This document shows positions 33,841 through 45,592 of a stretch of DNA of 64,000 nt, piece after piece (within the stretch, counting starts at the first letter, position 1; the number at the start of each line of letters is the position of its first letter). A program made the position numbers and the translations under genes. The notes under the pieces are model-generated. The model did not search any database. It was not told the DNA's origin and saw nothing but the letters and a program-made list of their open reading frames with translations. Source of the stretch: Polymyxa betae (lineage: Eukaryota > Endomyxa > Phytomyxea > Plasmodiophorida > Plasmodiophoridae); assembly GCA_003693705.1 (NCBI GenBank), contig RBZT01000106.1, forward strand, positions 1-64,000, in the 5' to 3' direction.

Positions 33841-36445
33841 TTATACCTGCCTCTGAAAACAATAAATATAAGCCATATCTATAGGAGGACTGATTGATTC
33901 CGACACCTTGTTATCGTTAAAATAAACCTATTTTGAATGAGATGTGATGAGTGTCGAACGAACCGACAAAACCCTTCTTACCCATCGTTTATCTTGAGCG
34001 TTATAAACATGAGCAACGTAATGGCCGAAATGAATGGATGATCCTAGATGAGTGATCATACCTGTAAGATTGTATACAGCAGGAACTTGACTACCAGGCA
34101 TAATCTCAGGTTCTTCAGCATGGCTCATCAACCAATCAGCAGCACGTTGAACATCGCCGTTCGTCTCCGATAACGCTTTCTTGCAGCGTTCTTCATCGAA
34201 CCCCATTGAGCTCAACATAGAGAGGCCTTCAGTGTCAAAAGCTGTAGAACTTGTAGAAGGTTCCGCAATTGGCTCATTTAGCTCTGGATCGTCCAGGTGT
34301 GCAAACATCCAATCAGCCGCCGAGTTAACATCGGAATTATTGACAGCCTTTAAAGCACGAACACAGGCGATCGTGCTGAAGCCCATCGTTAACAGCTGCT
34401 GAAGCAATTCCTCGCTAGGAGCAAAGTTATGCGATTCGGTGTCTGGAAGGGAGATCTCATCGGGAGCCTGGCCATGACCTCGAAGATCTTCGAAACTGAT
34501 ATTCGTCATTGGGACGGAAACCTTGGTCTGCATCTTTTTAGGAACCCAATCGGTATAGTTGAATCGTTGCATCTGGACAATTAAGACATCTGGAAACGTC
34601 AATAGACGATGCGAGATCTCAGCTGTCGTCGTCGTTTGACAATGAGGACATTTGAACTCGGCTGTTTTGGTTTCCTTGAACAGCTCCAAACACCTTTGAA
34701 ATGAGATTGTTTCTTCCGTCTCTCCTGCCGGAATCTCCAAAGATATATCGGAGGTGTTGATATTGGTATAACGTACCCTCTGACAAGATGAGCATCGCAG
34801 GCGTTGCTCAAGCATGAAGCTAAAAGCCGAACTTGGATCAAGATTTGGGTCTGAGCGCTCTTGCTTACGAATTTCTTGCAGCAAATACTGGAAGAATTGC
34901 ATGGCATCTTGCTGACGGAAAGTTCGGAATTCAGGATGCTGAGAGCTGATTAATCGCTTGAACATCGATGGTGAGATTCCTGGCTGTGTTAACAATTCGT
35001 CGACATCCTTCGGGGGACATTTGGACCACGAGCCACTTAACAGCCCAGTTGCTAATTTCGCCATCTGACATTGATAGCAGTCCCATGGCCTCCAGCTGCG
35101 GCATGACTTCAAATGCTCTTCTCCCAGAGAATAATACCGCTGGCAGAAAGAAGGTAAAGAGAACAATACTTGGACAGTGGACGCCAAGTAACAGCTGTTG
35201 CCGAGATTCTTCAGGCCAGTATAACCAGGCCCATACAGTAATTTCATCGCCTCATCTTTCTCGATCACCTTGTTCCATTCACTAGAGATATCCAATCAGC
35301 AAGCTGATTATGATTATCAATACGACACTGACTGATTCAAGTTCTGTTCCAGTTCCATTTCAGCCATCGTTTTGCTGGTTTTCTGCATATCGTTGGTTGC
35401 AATTCCGAGGCATTGCAGATGAGCGATAAGATTCTCGTCAATACGCATCTCATCGCAAGCATAGCAGTAAATATCTGCTGTTCCCTCAGGTGTAATCGTC
35501 CCCAGCTAGATGGCGTTCAGAATAGAAAACGCGAAGAGTAGATTGGCGCCATACCTTGCAAACAACATTGTGCCCTGTAGCCTGATTATGCTCAACACCA
35601 TGATTATTACCACCACCGCCACCAAAAACGGAACGTGCGCATCCCAACGAACCGCAAGTCATGCATAGCCAAAGATTGTCTTCTAAACAGATCAATGTTA
35701 GATATAAGTTTGAGAGAAAAGTTCAGTTGACTGACTTAGATCGCAGGAATCGCAATGAGCAAGAGATTTTTGTGACAATGTATGTACCTCCAATTGCTGT
35801 AAATTTTGTGTATGCTCACAGGGAGTACGTTGTTCTTCCCAAGCCTCAACAGCGCTCTGTCGAAAAACCCATTAGCTGGAACGACACTATTCAATAGTTC
35901 AATTACTTGATTGGTCAATGATTTATGGTCCAAAATGGCGTCGATAATGGATTTGAATTGACCAGTGCTGATTTTCGAAGCCTGTGGACATTGCATGCAT
36001 GCTAGTTGGGTAGAGGTCTCATACTGAACAGCTTCAGGCAACGGGAATCCGTTCTCACCACCAATGGCAAGTTTGGTAACCTGCAAGCAGATGTATAAAA
36101 AACGGGTCTGGATATTCCCTGCGCTCTGCTCACCTTTGCAGGTCTCAATTCTTTGGGATCTGTTTTACCTGGAAGAGCCTTTTTAATGAGATGAATCGCA
36201 TATGAATGTGATGTGACTCTCGAGTGATTTGCTGCATGCACCTGACAACCACCATTCCAACATTTTGTGCAGATATATAAGCCGCCGATTGATTCCTAGA
36301 TAGACTTCAGATCGTCATCGCCATACTGCGACGCTCGAACCGGAGTCTGGAAACACTGCGAGCATTCATCATTGAGGACCATGGACGAATGCTCAGGCAT
36401 CCTGAAGTCCTGGTCGCTGATCGATGACAGATGCTGGCAGGCCAT
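33841..36445 (-). CDS. USP5: USP5/IsoT-type ubiquitin carboxyl-terminal hydrolase
   Basis: Eight exons: 36445-36341, 36295-36134, 36080-35907, 35856-35736, 35682-35555, 35505-35333, 35281-33982, 33927-33841 (introns 45 to 54 nt) give 749 residues. Order: variant nUBP zinc finger (DECSQCFQTP, GGLYICTKCWNGGC); canonical ZnF-UBP (CDSCDLKDNLWLCMTCGSLG, GGNNHGVEH); catalytic Cys box (GLKNLGNSCYLASTVQVLFS); QQDAMQFFQYLL; two UBA domains inserted in the protease (LLQQLLTMGFSTIACVRALK; LSMLSSMGFDEERCKKAL); His box (HFGHYVAHVYN). USP5 disassembles free polyubiquitin chains, recognising the free C-terminus through ZnF-UBP, and so recycles ubiquitin. Human USP5 is about 100 residues longer; the loss is in loops. 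Both zinc fingers keep more Cys ligands than the human protein. Confidence 0.95.
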
Positions 36446-36822
36446 AGTGCGATTATGGACCTTGATGCAAAGATGACAAAGCTAATAGCGCTATGTGGGC
36501 TACGCTACCCTCTCAATATTCAACCATCACCATCATTATAGGACTCATCATATCACATACCTCGATCTAGGTCATCAAAGCCAAATCCAGATTACCTTCA
36601 ATGTCTGCTAAAATAAGTACTACTTTCAGTGTCAAGTTTGTACGAATTCTTCTTCGATCTCCATTAAGTTGATAATACAGGATTTTTTTACCGTGGACTG
36701 ACCTTATTTTATTATAAGGCGATCGTTGTTAAGCCATTCGACCTGGAATGCTAAGTAGGTTTACTGGACGAGAAGACGATAGCAGTTGATAGCGCAGCAT
36801 TTCTTTATCGTTGTCGTTCATC
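36446..36822. promoter_or_regulatory. Divergent promoter region between USP5 and ZIP9
   Basis: About 375 bases between divergently transcribed starts. No open gene. AT-rich near 36660-36720. No specific element can be named. Confidence 0.45.
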
Positions 36823-37823
36823 ATGGACACTCTCAGCGACCTGATCTTATTGTCGCTGGGTGTCTTCTTATGCACGATACTGCCCGGGCTGGTCCCGGTC
36901 TGGATGGGTTGTGGCCGTCAAACGTCCAGGAGCGGCTTCTATATCACTCTTCTTGATGCTATCGCTGCTGGCTTGTTTATGGGTACTGTACGTTCTGTTA
37001 GTATGGATGGCATTTGTCTATAAATCTGGTTACAGGCAGTTTCAGTGATAATTCCCGAAGGAATTCACTTCATTTTGGATGCAAACTGCTCGGCTGGGAT
37101 CCCCAAACTGTTCGGTTTATCCATTAACCTGGGTTTCGCATTCATGCTGATAATCGATCGGATCCCTTTCAGCTCCGAGGATCCAAAAAAAAAGCCCAAC
37201 GCAGAAGACGTTTCACTTGCTGGTGGTTGCAATGCAGATAACAGGTTCCAATATTAAACCTCTCAGATTCACGTTTGTCTCAAAAATCATTCAGGCATCA
37301 TAATCACTCGACGTTCATTGGTCTGCTTGTGCATTCTGCTGCGGATGGCGTCGCCATGGGCGCTGTTTCGCTGTCTCACGAATCATCGGTGGAATTTTTT
37401 GTATTCCTTGCCTTGATCCTTCACAAAGGTCCAGCTAGTTTTACATTAGTCGCACAATTTCTGCAGCAAAACCGAAGACGTTCCATTATCCTTCGAAATT
37501 TGATTCTGTTTTCGGCTGCTGCGCCGATTGCTGCTATATCTACATTTATTTTATTTGCTGACAAGAACGAGGCTTTGAGTAAAGAGCGACTTGGGGCATT
37601 GATGTTGTTTTCTGCCGGGACATTTCTTTTTGTTGCTGTAATGCACGTTTTGCCAGAGACTCTAAAACACGAAAACGGTGCGTCTGTGTCATGGTCTACG
37701 ATTGCTGCCGTTATCATCGGTATGATTTTACCAAGCTTTCTTAGTGCCAGCCATGGTCATTCCGGTGATGTGCAGCCGGCGTTGGATCTGAAAGCAAACA
37801 ATCATGCACTTCATCAGCATTGA
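36823..37823 (+). CDS. SLC39A9: ZIP9-like zinc transporter
   Basis: Three exons (36823-36987, 37036-37244, 37295-37823; introns 48 and 50 nt) give 300 residues (human ZIP9 has 307). Signature stretches: AIAAGLFMGT joined to AVSVIIPEGIHFIL; FIGLLVHSAADGVAMGAVS, the metal-site helix; LALILHKGPASFTL; ALMLFSAGTFLFVAVMHVLPE. About seven or eight membrane helices are expected, with a His-containing loop (RHHNHS) before the metal helices. ZIP9 moves zinc from the Golgi or plasma membrane into the cytosol. The HSAADG and HKGPA motifs supply the conserved His ligands. The start at 36823 follows from the first helix. Confidence 0.92.
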
Positions 37824-37955
37824 ATGAAGTTGCCAAACATAATGTAATATATATCATAGAAATAGGACAAAACGCCTATTCTCCCAGAAATAGCAATCAA
37901 ACAATCGATTATGACTTATCGTTACGAAAATAAGAGTTTGCATGTATAAACAGAA

Positions 37956-39909
37956 TTACAAATTAGTTGGCCGGCACAGTGACATGGATATCTGCTGATT
38001 TCTTTTGAAGCAAGTGACAGCTGGTGACACTTGGCCCTGAATTCCAATGAATGCAGTTCCACAGCTTTTGCCGTTTTTTAAGAATGTTAAAGTTCCACGG
38101 TCCCTCTTATCGTATGATAGAACCATGTCGATGACGTCTCCATCGCAGCATTCCATGGCATAGTTATCAGATTTCCCATTATGGAGCTTCTTTCCAGTCT
38201 GGCAATGAAGTGCCCATGATCTAGTTGTTGCACTTCCGAGCCTAGTCGCAGAGGGGCGTAGATTTCCATTTAGAGCTGAAACCAAGCCTATAGCCATTCC
38301 TTGAGTATTGCCTGCACCTAAACATGATTTTAGCTCCAGACAGCAAAAGAGCTGAAAATAATGTACTGATTTTAAACCTCCAAGCCACAGTGCGAAGCGA
38401 TAGATCACATTTCACAGAAGCTCTAGCTGGGTAAGTGACAAACTGGTTCGACATGAGGTGTTTCACAGTCTGATCATTCGGAACGAAAGCCATCATAGAA
38501 TCAGAAACTTCAGCGAACATCGCCACCAATGGCCGAACTATATTTCGCTGAGCCATCTTTCCAGAAATGTCCTTTGGGATCGCGTTCATAAATGGCTCGT
38601 TCTTCTGCATCGCTCCAGCAAGAATAGCGCCCACCAAAATTAGATTTTTTGGTGCCTACAAGCGTTTTAAGTATGTAAAGGAGTGTATCTGCCTTCTTAC
38701 TGATGATGTTTGGGCTTTCCAAAGGGTTTCTGCAGAAAGGAGTGAAAATCTGCACCTTTTCCATATCATGAGAGTCTCTTCATCAGAAACAACAGGCTTG
38801 GCCTCCATGTAGTGGCAGATGTGCTCATAAATCTGGTCTTCATTGAGGACTCGAAGATCATCACGATCCAACAAACTCAGAACGCTAGTAACAGATAAGG
38901 CTGCAAGCGAATCCACAGGGAGCTCGTGGAAATTCCAAGCAAGAATATCGCAGCATCGATTCTGTACGCCCTGTTAGTTACGCCAAACAAAAGAAAGTAA
39001 TCAGTGTACCTGTAGCGTGGTTAATGATTGCAGGTGGCTGTCTCGAGTGTCTCTGTCGAATTGCGATTGAGAGAACATTTCAACAAGCGTCATCAAGTAT
39101 AGAGCGTCAGCGCCAGGCAATTCGAATGAATGCTCTGAGATGTTTAGCAACAGTACCAATGTATCAGTACGAGACAGCTGGGAGCCATTTTCTCGGAAAA
39201 GGCGCAAAACGCATCTTACAATCTTGTCAGTCGACAGGACACAGTTCGCATGGCCGAAAATCTGATGCAGCCGGGAAGCAGGAATTTTGCTCCACTCCTC
39301 AAATGAGAATTCAGAGAAAGACTTTGCAAGAAGCTCCACGCATTGCCGAATGATGACACCAGAATGCAGACGGAACTTCTCAGCTGCCATTAAGATGTTG
39401 ATCACATTACTTTTGTTGATCAGATCGAACACATCATCTTCCAAGCATGAAAGTAGACTGCCAATTTGAAGAAAATCGGCAATAGCGTAGATACAAGCAA
39501 TGTTATCTTCTGTGAACTGTATGGTGCCCTCATACATGTACTCAAGCACATGATGAAAATACATTTCAACAGCTTTGTCGATTTCTTCCATTTGCACCGT
39601 AGTTGTTGCCGGGCAATTGCAATTTTCAGAGCTACATGTGCAAAGAAGAGCCCTTCCCAGCTGGAGGACAGATTCATCAGAGCCAATAGCAGGATAGAAA
39701 TGGAACTGATTGTAAAAGTATGTAGATGAACGAGCTCCTAATCCTAAAACATAGCGATGCACCGGAAAGCGTCGGTTTCGTATAATTACAGTCCAATCAG
39801 CTAATAGACCATCTCTCCAAGAGGCGTTTGAATGTGAAACTGTGCTATCAGATATGGTAGACAACAGATTATTGTCATTCGAAGATAAAGAAGTCATAAT
39901 CATCGTCAA
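37956..39909 (-). CDS. BTB-BACK-SPRY protein, probable cullin-3 adaptor
   Basis: Four exons (39909-39010, 38961-38701, 38655-38409, 38365-37956; introns 48, 45 and 43 nt) give 605 residues. The N-terminal BTB domain begins about residue 35 (DWTVIIRNRRFPVHRYVLGL) and includes YFHHVLEYMYEGTIQFT and IYAIADFLQI. BACK-like helices follow (CVELLAKSFSEFSF; LSLLDRDDLRVLNEDQIYEH). The last 190 residues form a SPRY/B30.2 domain (LHYFQLFCCLELKS, GMAIGLVSALNG, CDGDVIDMVLSYDK, LTFLKNGKSCGTAF). Such proteins bring SPRY-bound targets to a cullin-3 ubiquitin ligase. A second acceptor nine bases upstream is possible at intron 1. A Cys-rich insert lies inside the BTB (LLCTCSSENCNCPA). Confidence 0.87.
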
Positions 39910-40263
39910 ATAAAAAATAGCAGCAGTCTATGAAATTACCGACAGTTGCTATGATTCGAGAACCAACATGTTGGTTCTAGATCAATAAGCAGCATGACTC
40001 AACGATCGGACTCATGAGGAGCCGACTTCGAGATTTCAAGTTAAAGGCAGACAATGTCTCTCTCCATGGAGAACAACAATTCAGCTACAAGGCGGCAAAC
40101 AGCGCCATGGAAATGTGAAATTCGGACAGAATTAAAGAATAAAGAAAACCCTAATGGGAGAGAGGGCTACATCTATCAGATTGATGTCTAAAAATGACAT
40201 GTCATGAAGAGGCCACGTTCAACACTCGGATAAAGGGCCATTTGACAATTTGACGAATAACAG
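39910..40263. promoter_or_regulatory. Divergent promoter region between BTB-SPRY gene and BRAP
   Basis: About 350 bases between divergent starts. No gene seen. The sequence AACCAACATGTTGGTT at 39961-39976 is a perfect 16-base palindrome and a possible protein-binding site. Confidence 0.45.
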
Positions 40264-42001
40264 ATGACGTCTCCAATCTATCAATGTGTGTTCAGACGTG
40301 CTGGTCAGCATACCGAGTCATGTTCGTCGTCGACGTGCACACATGAAGGTGTTCTCGATCTGCATTGTGTCGTGAAATCAGGGCACGTTTGCAACACCTT
40401 CGCGGTTCTTGTTTTGGCAGCTCCTAGAAATTGTCTTCCAATTCATCTTGCCCGGTTGGGTGGTCTTGACGTCGCAGCGGTTGGTTTGATCTCTATCCGC
40501 TATAAGCATAAGCTTTATGGGGGTTGCAGATAACCGGGTGGCGTCGGTTGATTCATAGCAACTCTGGCCAGCAATCAATTATTGTTGAATTCGCTGAACC
40601 CGATTATGCATTGCAACTTTGCTGTGTAGCCAATGGAAAGCTTTTTAGCGAATCCAACCCTGCTGGTACTATCGAACTTTACCAATATCAAGCTTTGTAA
40701 TATTTGCAATATAGAGATTTGTTATACACTTGCACTTGAATACATAATCAGTCTCGAGTGCTGCAGTGTAAATGAATCGAACTTCCCTTCTTTGTTGAAT
40801 CCTAATCCAGATCATCAGGTGGATTAGCTGCTTCTTCATCAAAGATTTGTACTGAAATGCTAAAAATTAGATTCCGAGCTGTCCCAGATGCTTAGAGCGG
40901 CTTGATGTTTCTATAAGTGGTTTGCCTCCTCCAAACTGCTTACATAGATTTGAGTCTCCGCCATCACTTCATTCATGCCAATGTGTCTCTAATTGGTCTA
41001 ATATTGACTGCAAACTTTGTCGTAATGTCCAGATATCATCGTAAGCACTCGTTCTTCTGTTTTCATTGCAGTAATTGTTGCTATGCAGTCCTGGCGAATT
41101 TCATTGCGAAACGTGTTCCACTCGAGACAGACTTTGGATTTGCCTTCTCTGCTGCCATATCGGCTGCAATCGTTTCCATAAAAGTCATGCCATAGAACAT
41201 TTTCACTCGACTGGGGTAATACCTGATCATCATCTAGCCTCCCATCATTTTAACAGAGAATTAGCATCGCTATTCTTTAGAACTGACCAACGCTATCAGT
41301 TTGTGGGATTACAAAGGCGATGGCTATATTCACCGAATATTACCTGGTGATTCCAAGAACAATTCGACATCATCTCCCAGACGTCAAACAGTGTTCAAGA
41401 AACCGGCTGGCGATGCAGATGATTCCTTAACAGATGCGAAACTGGAAAGCCTAATAATGTATTATAATCAAATGCTTGTTAGCCAACTCCAAGCGCAAAT
41501 TGATCATTTCAATCGTATTCAATCTAGCATCTCTGGACCTTTATAACTTGAAGATTTAGTGAATATGTCGGAGGAGAACGAAAAACAGACGTCAGCAATC
41601 AAACAGAAACGAGAACTCGTGTTTTCAGAACGAGCTATCCTGCAACAACTTGAAGGCAAGGAAGCATCACTTAGCAAAATTGCCTCGGTTTGAATCGAGT
41701 TTGTTACGCGTACGTGCTCTCACTTTGCAGAACAGATTCAACAGAGGAAGCTGGCCAAGACCAGAGGAAGATTATCAAAGGTGGAATCAGAAATCAACCA
41801 GGTCAAGCAGTGCAATATGAACATTATGAGAAACATTGTAAGGAAAGAAGAATGTCTCAGTTCAATGTTCAATCTCCATTTATTTAGGTCCAGTTGAATT
41901 CGGAGTTGGATGCCCTTCAAAAACACCACGAAGAGCTACAGCAGAAGCGAATTCTCGAGCTTCAAGAGAAAATCAATAAAACTATGCAACAGTTATCTTA
42001 G
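40264..42001 (+). CDS. BRAP: BRAP/IMP-like RING and ZnF-UBP ubiquitin ligase
   Basis: Nine exons (40264-40479, 40530-40665, 40715-40818, 40871-41040, 41089-41215, 41265-41514, 41560-41687, 41736-41837, 41888-42001; introns 45 to 52 nt) give 448 residues. Order: RRM-like BRAP2 domain (TFAVLVLAAPRN, SIIVEFAEPDYALQLCCVAN); RING finger (SCPRCLERLDVSISGLP, HSCQCVSNWSNIDCKLCR) with a short insert after the His; ZnF-UBP (HCETCSTRDRLWICLLCCHI, LTNAISLWDYKGDGYIHRI); C-terminal coiled coil. In animals BRAP is a Ras-responsive E3 ligase that limits KSR scaffolding and holds nuclear-localisation proteins in the cytoplasm. An apparent in-frame TAA at 41544 falls inside a 45-nt intron. It converges on the borealin-like gene with 21 bases between the stops. 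Confidence 0.92.
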
Positions 42002-42022
42002 AATGAGCTCTTTCCAGATTAA

Positions 42023-42681
42023 TCATAGAAGCATTGCTGCCTCCTTGAGTTTGGCAGCTGCTTTACGTCTTGTTCTTTGGACAGCAACGTTTCGCTTTGT
42101 TTTTGGCTTTTCAACCTCCTCCGTAATAATATTCTCGGCGTTCTCTCCACTCATACTTTGCGATCTTGTAATTCTTCGAGGAGTCTCGTAGAAGTTTTCC
42201 TTCACAATAGTTTTTTTTACGCCTGGAAACAATTAATTCCTGCATTTCTGTGCAAAAATTATCTACCTGACTTCACAGCTGAGAGATTTGTAGTATCGGC
42301 TAATGGCGCTCTTCTTCGTAATTTAGGCGTAGATTCAACCCAGGTATCTTAGAAAACGCTCAGACAGAGTGAATGCTTGGAGAAAAATGTTACCAATATC
42401 CTTCTGTATCTTGAGCGTATGCGATTGTTCGGGTTTGTAGACTTCACCATTAAAACTGTCTAAGAAGGTACCAAGGTTCATCTCTCGAATATGTTGTGGA
42501 AGGCGGGCAATTTCAACTTCCACATTTAACTGAAATGTTCGCGACTGATTTAGAGCAATCTGCATGATTTTTGCAATCATATCATCGACTGAAACCAATT
42601 TCAGCACTGTCGTTAGAGCAGCATATCCATTCCCATACGTTGCAGTTCGACCTCATCGAGGCAATCTAGACGCATCTTCAT
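42023..42681 (-). CDS. CDCA8: Borealin-like chromosomal passenger protein
   Basis: Four exons (42681-42639, 42588-42394, 42347-42267, 42222-42023; introns 50, 46 and 44 nt) give 172 residues. The diagnostic stretch is the N-terminal helix plus EIARLPQHIREMNLGTFLD, which matches the borealin motif (E-I-x-x-L-P-x-x-x-R-E-M-N). This helix packs with survivin and INCENP in the Aurora-B complex. The rest is basic and Ser/Thr-rich (RRITRSQSMSGEN; KRNVAVQRTRRKAAAKLKEA). The protein lacks the long C-terminal dimer domain of vertebrate borealin, as small borealins of lower eukaryotes do. Inferred role: targeting Aurora B to centromeres and spindle midzone in mitosis. Confidence 0.75.
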
Positions 42682-43013
42682 ATTTGAGCACCAAACCTTA
42701 ACCCGAATAGACAAACAGCGACTCGCTCACTGAAAAGCAAGCCGGCCTAATGCAAATGCTATGGCTTTGTGACTGCAGACAAAATCAGGCGGGAACCCGA
42801 ATCTGATGATTTCAGTAAGGTCTGAACTCAGAAATATGAAATCAGCCTTCCGTAACATTCTACGCGCCTTTGCTATTCAACCTCCCGACTTAGATTCGCT
42901 TTTTTATAAAATTACTGAAATATTAATTGGATTATATTTATGAACGCCTCTAACCATTTATTAAAGAATCTTTAAAAGCATAGTTGGAATCAGTCCAGAC
43001 CATGAAAAGTTGT
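42682..43013. other. Intergenic region upstream of borealin
   Basis: About 330 bases, AT-rich. It carries the borealin promoter on its left and the 3' end of the next gene on its right. No gene seen. Confidence 0.45.
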
Positions 43014-43880
43014 TTAAACGCAACGGCCAGCTAGGCATGCCATGTTTAAAGGCAGTGGATATAGCGACTGCAGTATGAGATCGGTTTTCACTCTGCCAGA
43101 GCTGTTCTCAGGTAGAAAAGTGGCGGTTACTGAGCTTAATGACGGAAGAAATAAATCGTCACCAGGAAGTTTTCCGGTACAATCCTGAGAATTCAATAAT
43201 AAAAAATCTACTCTATTGAGGTCGTCAGGAACCTCACCCCTGGGTGGACATTACAGGTTGCCGATGATACTAATAGCTCTTCATCAAATGTAGATTCACA
43301 TGTTGATAATGAACAATGAATAACTTCAGCGACATCAGAATAGAAGCCGGCATCTGTGTTTCTGGATTCTACGCTGAATATCATCGTACTTTGGTTTAAA
43401 TTAAGATCCACGTAGGCGTAATGGTCAATAAGATTCAGAATACTGCTTGTGATATCGGGGACTATCTGACATCCAATTAAAGCCGCTTCTTTTGGACCTG
43501 GAAGAGCCTGCCAACTCAAGGTACGATTCGAGCACACTGAAGAATCAGTCACGAAATTGCATTCTTGTCCTTCATATCCTATCAGAATATGAAAACAAAC
43601 CAATTGCCAGAGTAGATTTTCACAAACCATCAGGACAGATGCAAACTGTTGTTCGCTGATTTTCGTATGGACCTGCCAGCTTCGTCATGCAATCAGACTG
43701 CCTGATGTAGGCACCGTTCGTGCAAGACAGCATGGCTTGTGTGCAGTTCAGCTGCATTGGATCGGATTCGACGTTTAGTTCGCTCGGATCTTGAGCTGAC
43801 ACCAAGGTCGCAAGGATTACGGCAAACAGCAACATCAGAGGGGATAGTAGCTGACAAACAGCATAGAATGTACTCTCCAA
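43014..43880 (-). CDS. Secreted or anchored EGF-like protein
   Basis: Exons 43880-43628, 43578-43238 and 43184-43014 (introns 49 and 53 nt) give 254 residues. The N-terminus is a long hydrophobic leader (LLSPLMLLFAVILATLVSAQ), likely a signal peptide or signal anchor. Cys-rich sequence follows, ending CICPDGYEGQEC, the classical C-terminal half of an EGF-like module. The remaining residues have further Cys pairs and several N-glycosylation sequons (CSNRT, NLNQST). No second membrane helix is seen. Probably extracellular; partner unknown. The final 57 residues, in the last exon, are the least certain. Confidence 0.7.
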
Positions 43881-44081
43881 CGATCGGCCAGTATTGTCAC
43901 ATTGCGAGCAGATATTTGTATATATTGAAACTGAAATAAAACCGTTTCAAATTGCTCAAGTGAGGATGGTGCGTGAATGGCACTTGAGGGGCGCGGCCTA
44001 CCTTTCTTCTGGTCCATCTGATGGGTTGCAACATCATATCGATTCACTCTTTCATTGATCTTTGCAACCAAACCTTCAGCC

Positions 44082-45402
44082 ATGTCGACTGCAAATGAGG
44101 CGCCATCTTCCGGTCCAGAGCCGACCGCGGCCAACGAAGGTCGCGAAACATTCACGATGGAGGAACTGGATAGGCGTATGAAGGGGCTGTTGGAAGTTCA
44201 AAAACAGCTTGTTACTCGTGATCCGCGAGAAGAGCTCAGTACTGCTATCTTATTGGACCGCGCCCATAAGGTTCAGCAGATCCTTGAGGTTGTTTTTTCA
44301 CTTTTCGCCGTATTGTTTGTCAATTTGTTGCTTTAGGGCCATCCTGATCTTTCGTCAGAATTCACCCCTGCAATTCTGTTCGCTTCCGCCTTGTCCGGAA
44401 AGCCAAATCTTCTCAAATTGGCAATTTCGATGGGCGCCGATATCAATACACCTGCTAAGGATGGCATGCCGACCTTAGTCTCAGCTTGCCGTACTCGCAG
44501 CACTACTAATCCAGGTCAGGGGCGATTGCAGACCTGTGAAATCAATTAACGACGTTATCTGATAGAAATTTGGAAGACATTATTGGAAAACGGTGTTGAT
44601 CTGCTTGCTAATGATGGCCATTTCTCTCCTTTACAGAAAGCCATCAATAACGAAGATTCTGAACTTATCAAGGCTTTGATTGCTCATGGGGTTGATCCTA
44701 ATCAAGCTGATGAGAAAGGAACACCATTGTACTTCTCCCTTCATATGAACAGCATTGCATCATTCTATACACTGTTGGAATGCAAAGCTGATCCCAACAT
44801 CCAGAACCGTGGTCAGAGTCTGCTTCACTACGTTCCTCAACACAGAGAGATCAAGGTAGAATCAAATAATCTTTGTCAATCGTCTATGTAATGGTTCTAA
44901 ATAGGAGGGTGTGGCTGTAACTGAAGCTTTGATCAAAGCTGGGGCTAAGATTGATGCCCCTGATCGCAAAAATTTGACTCCATTCCTCGTTGCTGTTTCC
45001 TATGGTCGTCTTGATATCATGAAAACTCTTTCCAAAGCGGGTGCCAATATCAATGCCCTCGATGGTACTGGTGGCAATGCAGCTTGGGTATTTGTTAACA
45101 GTGCTGTTGGTGTTCACCATCCTGAGTGCATCAAATGGCTACTCGAACAAGGAATTGACATGAACCAGAAGGTTCGGATCTGTTCTCAGAACAGGAGATA
45201 GGTGAATCTAAAAGTGTCACAGGTCGGTAAATATGAGACACCTGTTTCGCGCTTGCAGAAATTTGTCGTTGGAGTGACTGATAGCGATGTTTACACCAAC
45301 ATCGCTAGTATCTTCAAAGAATTTGGAGCTCGCTTTGAAGAGGAAAGCGACGATGACCTGAACGAGGAAGCCGTAAGCAAGAGCGAAGGTGCTACTCAGT
45401 AA
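44082..45402 (+). CDS. Ankyrin-repeat protein
   Basis: Five exons (44082-44288, 44337-44514, 44566-44855, 44905-45171, 45223-45402; introns 48, 51, 49 and 51 nt) give 373 residues. After a polar, helical N-terminus (about 70 residues) come six or seven ankyrin repeats, for example LLENGVDLLANDGHFSPLQK, LIAHGVDPNQADEKGTPLYF, LIKAGAKIDAPDRKNLTPFL and TLSKAGANINALDG. The C-terminus is acidic (EEESDDDLNEEA). Ankyrin repeats bind other proteins; there is no enzymatic domain to indicate a pathway. The start ATG at 44082 has a Kozak-like CCATG. Confidence 0.87.
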
Positions 45403-45592
45403 TGTAATCCAGAAATTCTAATGTAATACACGGTTATATGAGACCTCGTGGGTTTTGCACATTTTTATCCATGAAATGGCGAGCTCGTCACTCGACATGT
45501 TTCGACGATTTTAAAAAAGGGAAAAAACTGCGCAAACCTCCGCAACGATTCCATCGAATTTGCGACTTTCATCGAAAGTCAAATCACTCAAA

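Noticed and set aside
41544-41546. In-frame TAA in BRAP, suggesting readthrough or an altered code
   Set aside because: A 45-nt intron (41515-41559) with correct phase removes it, and TAA ends other genes such as ETFB, USP5 and DUS4L.
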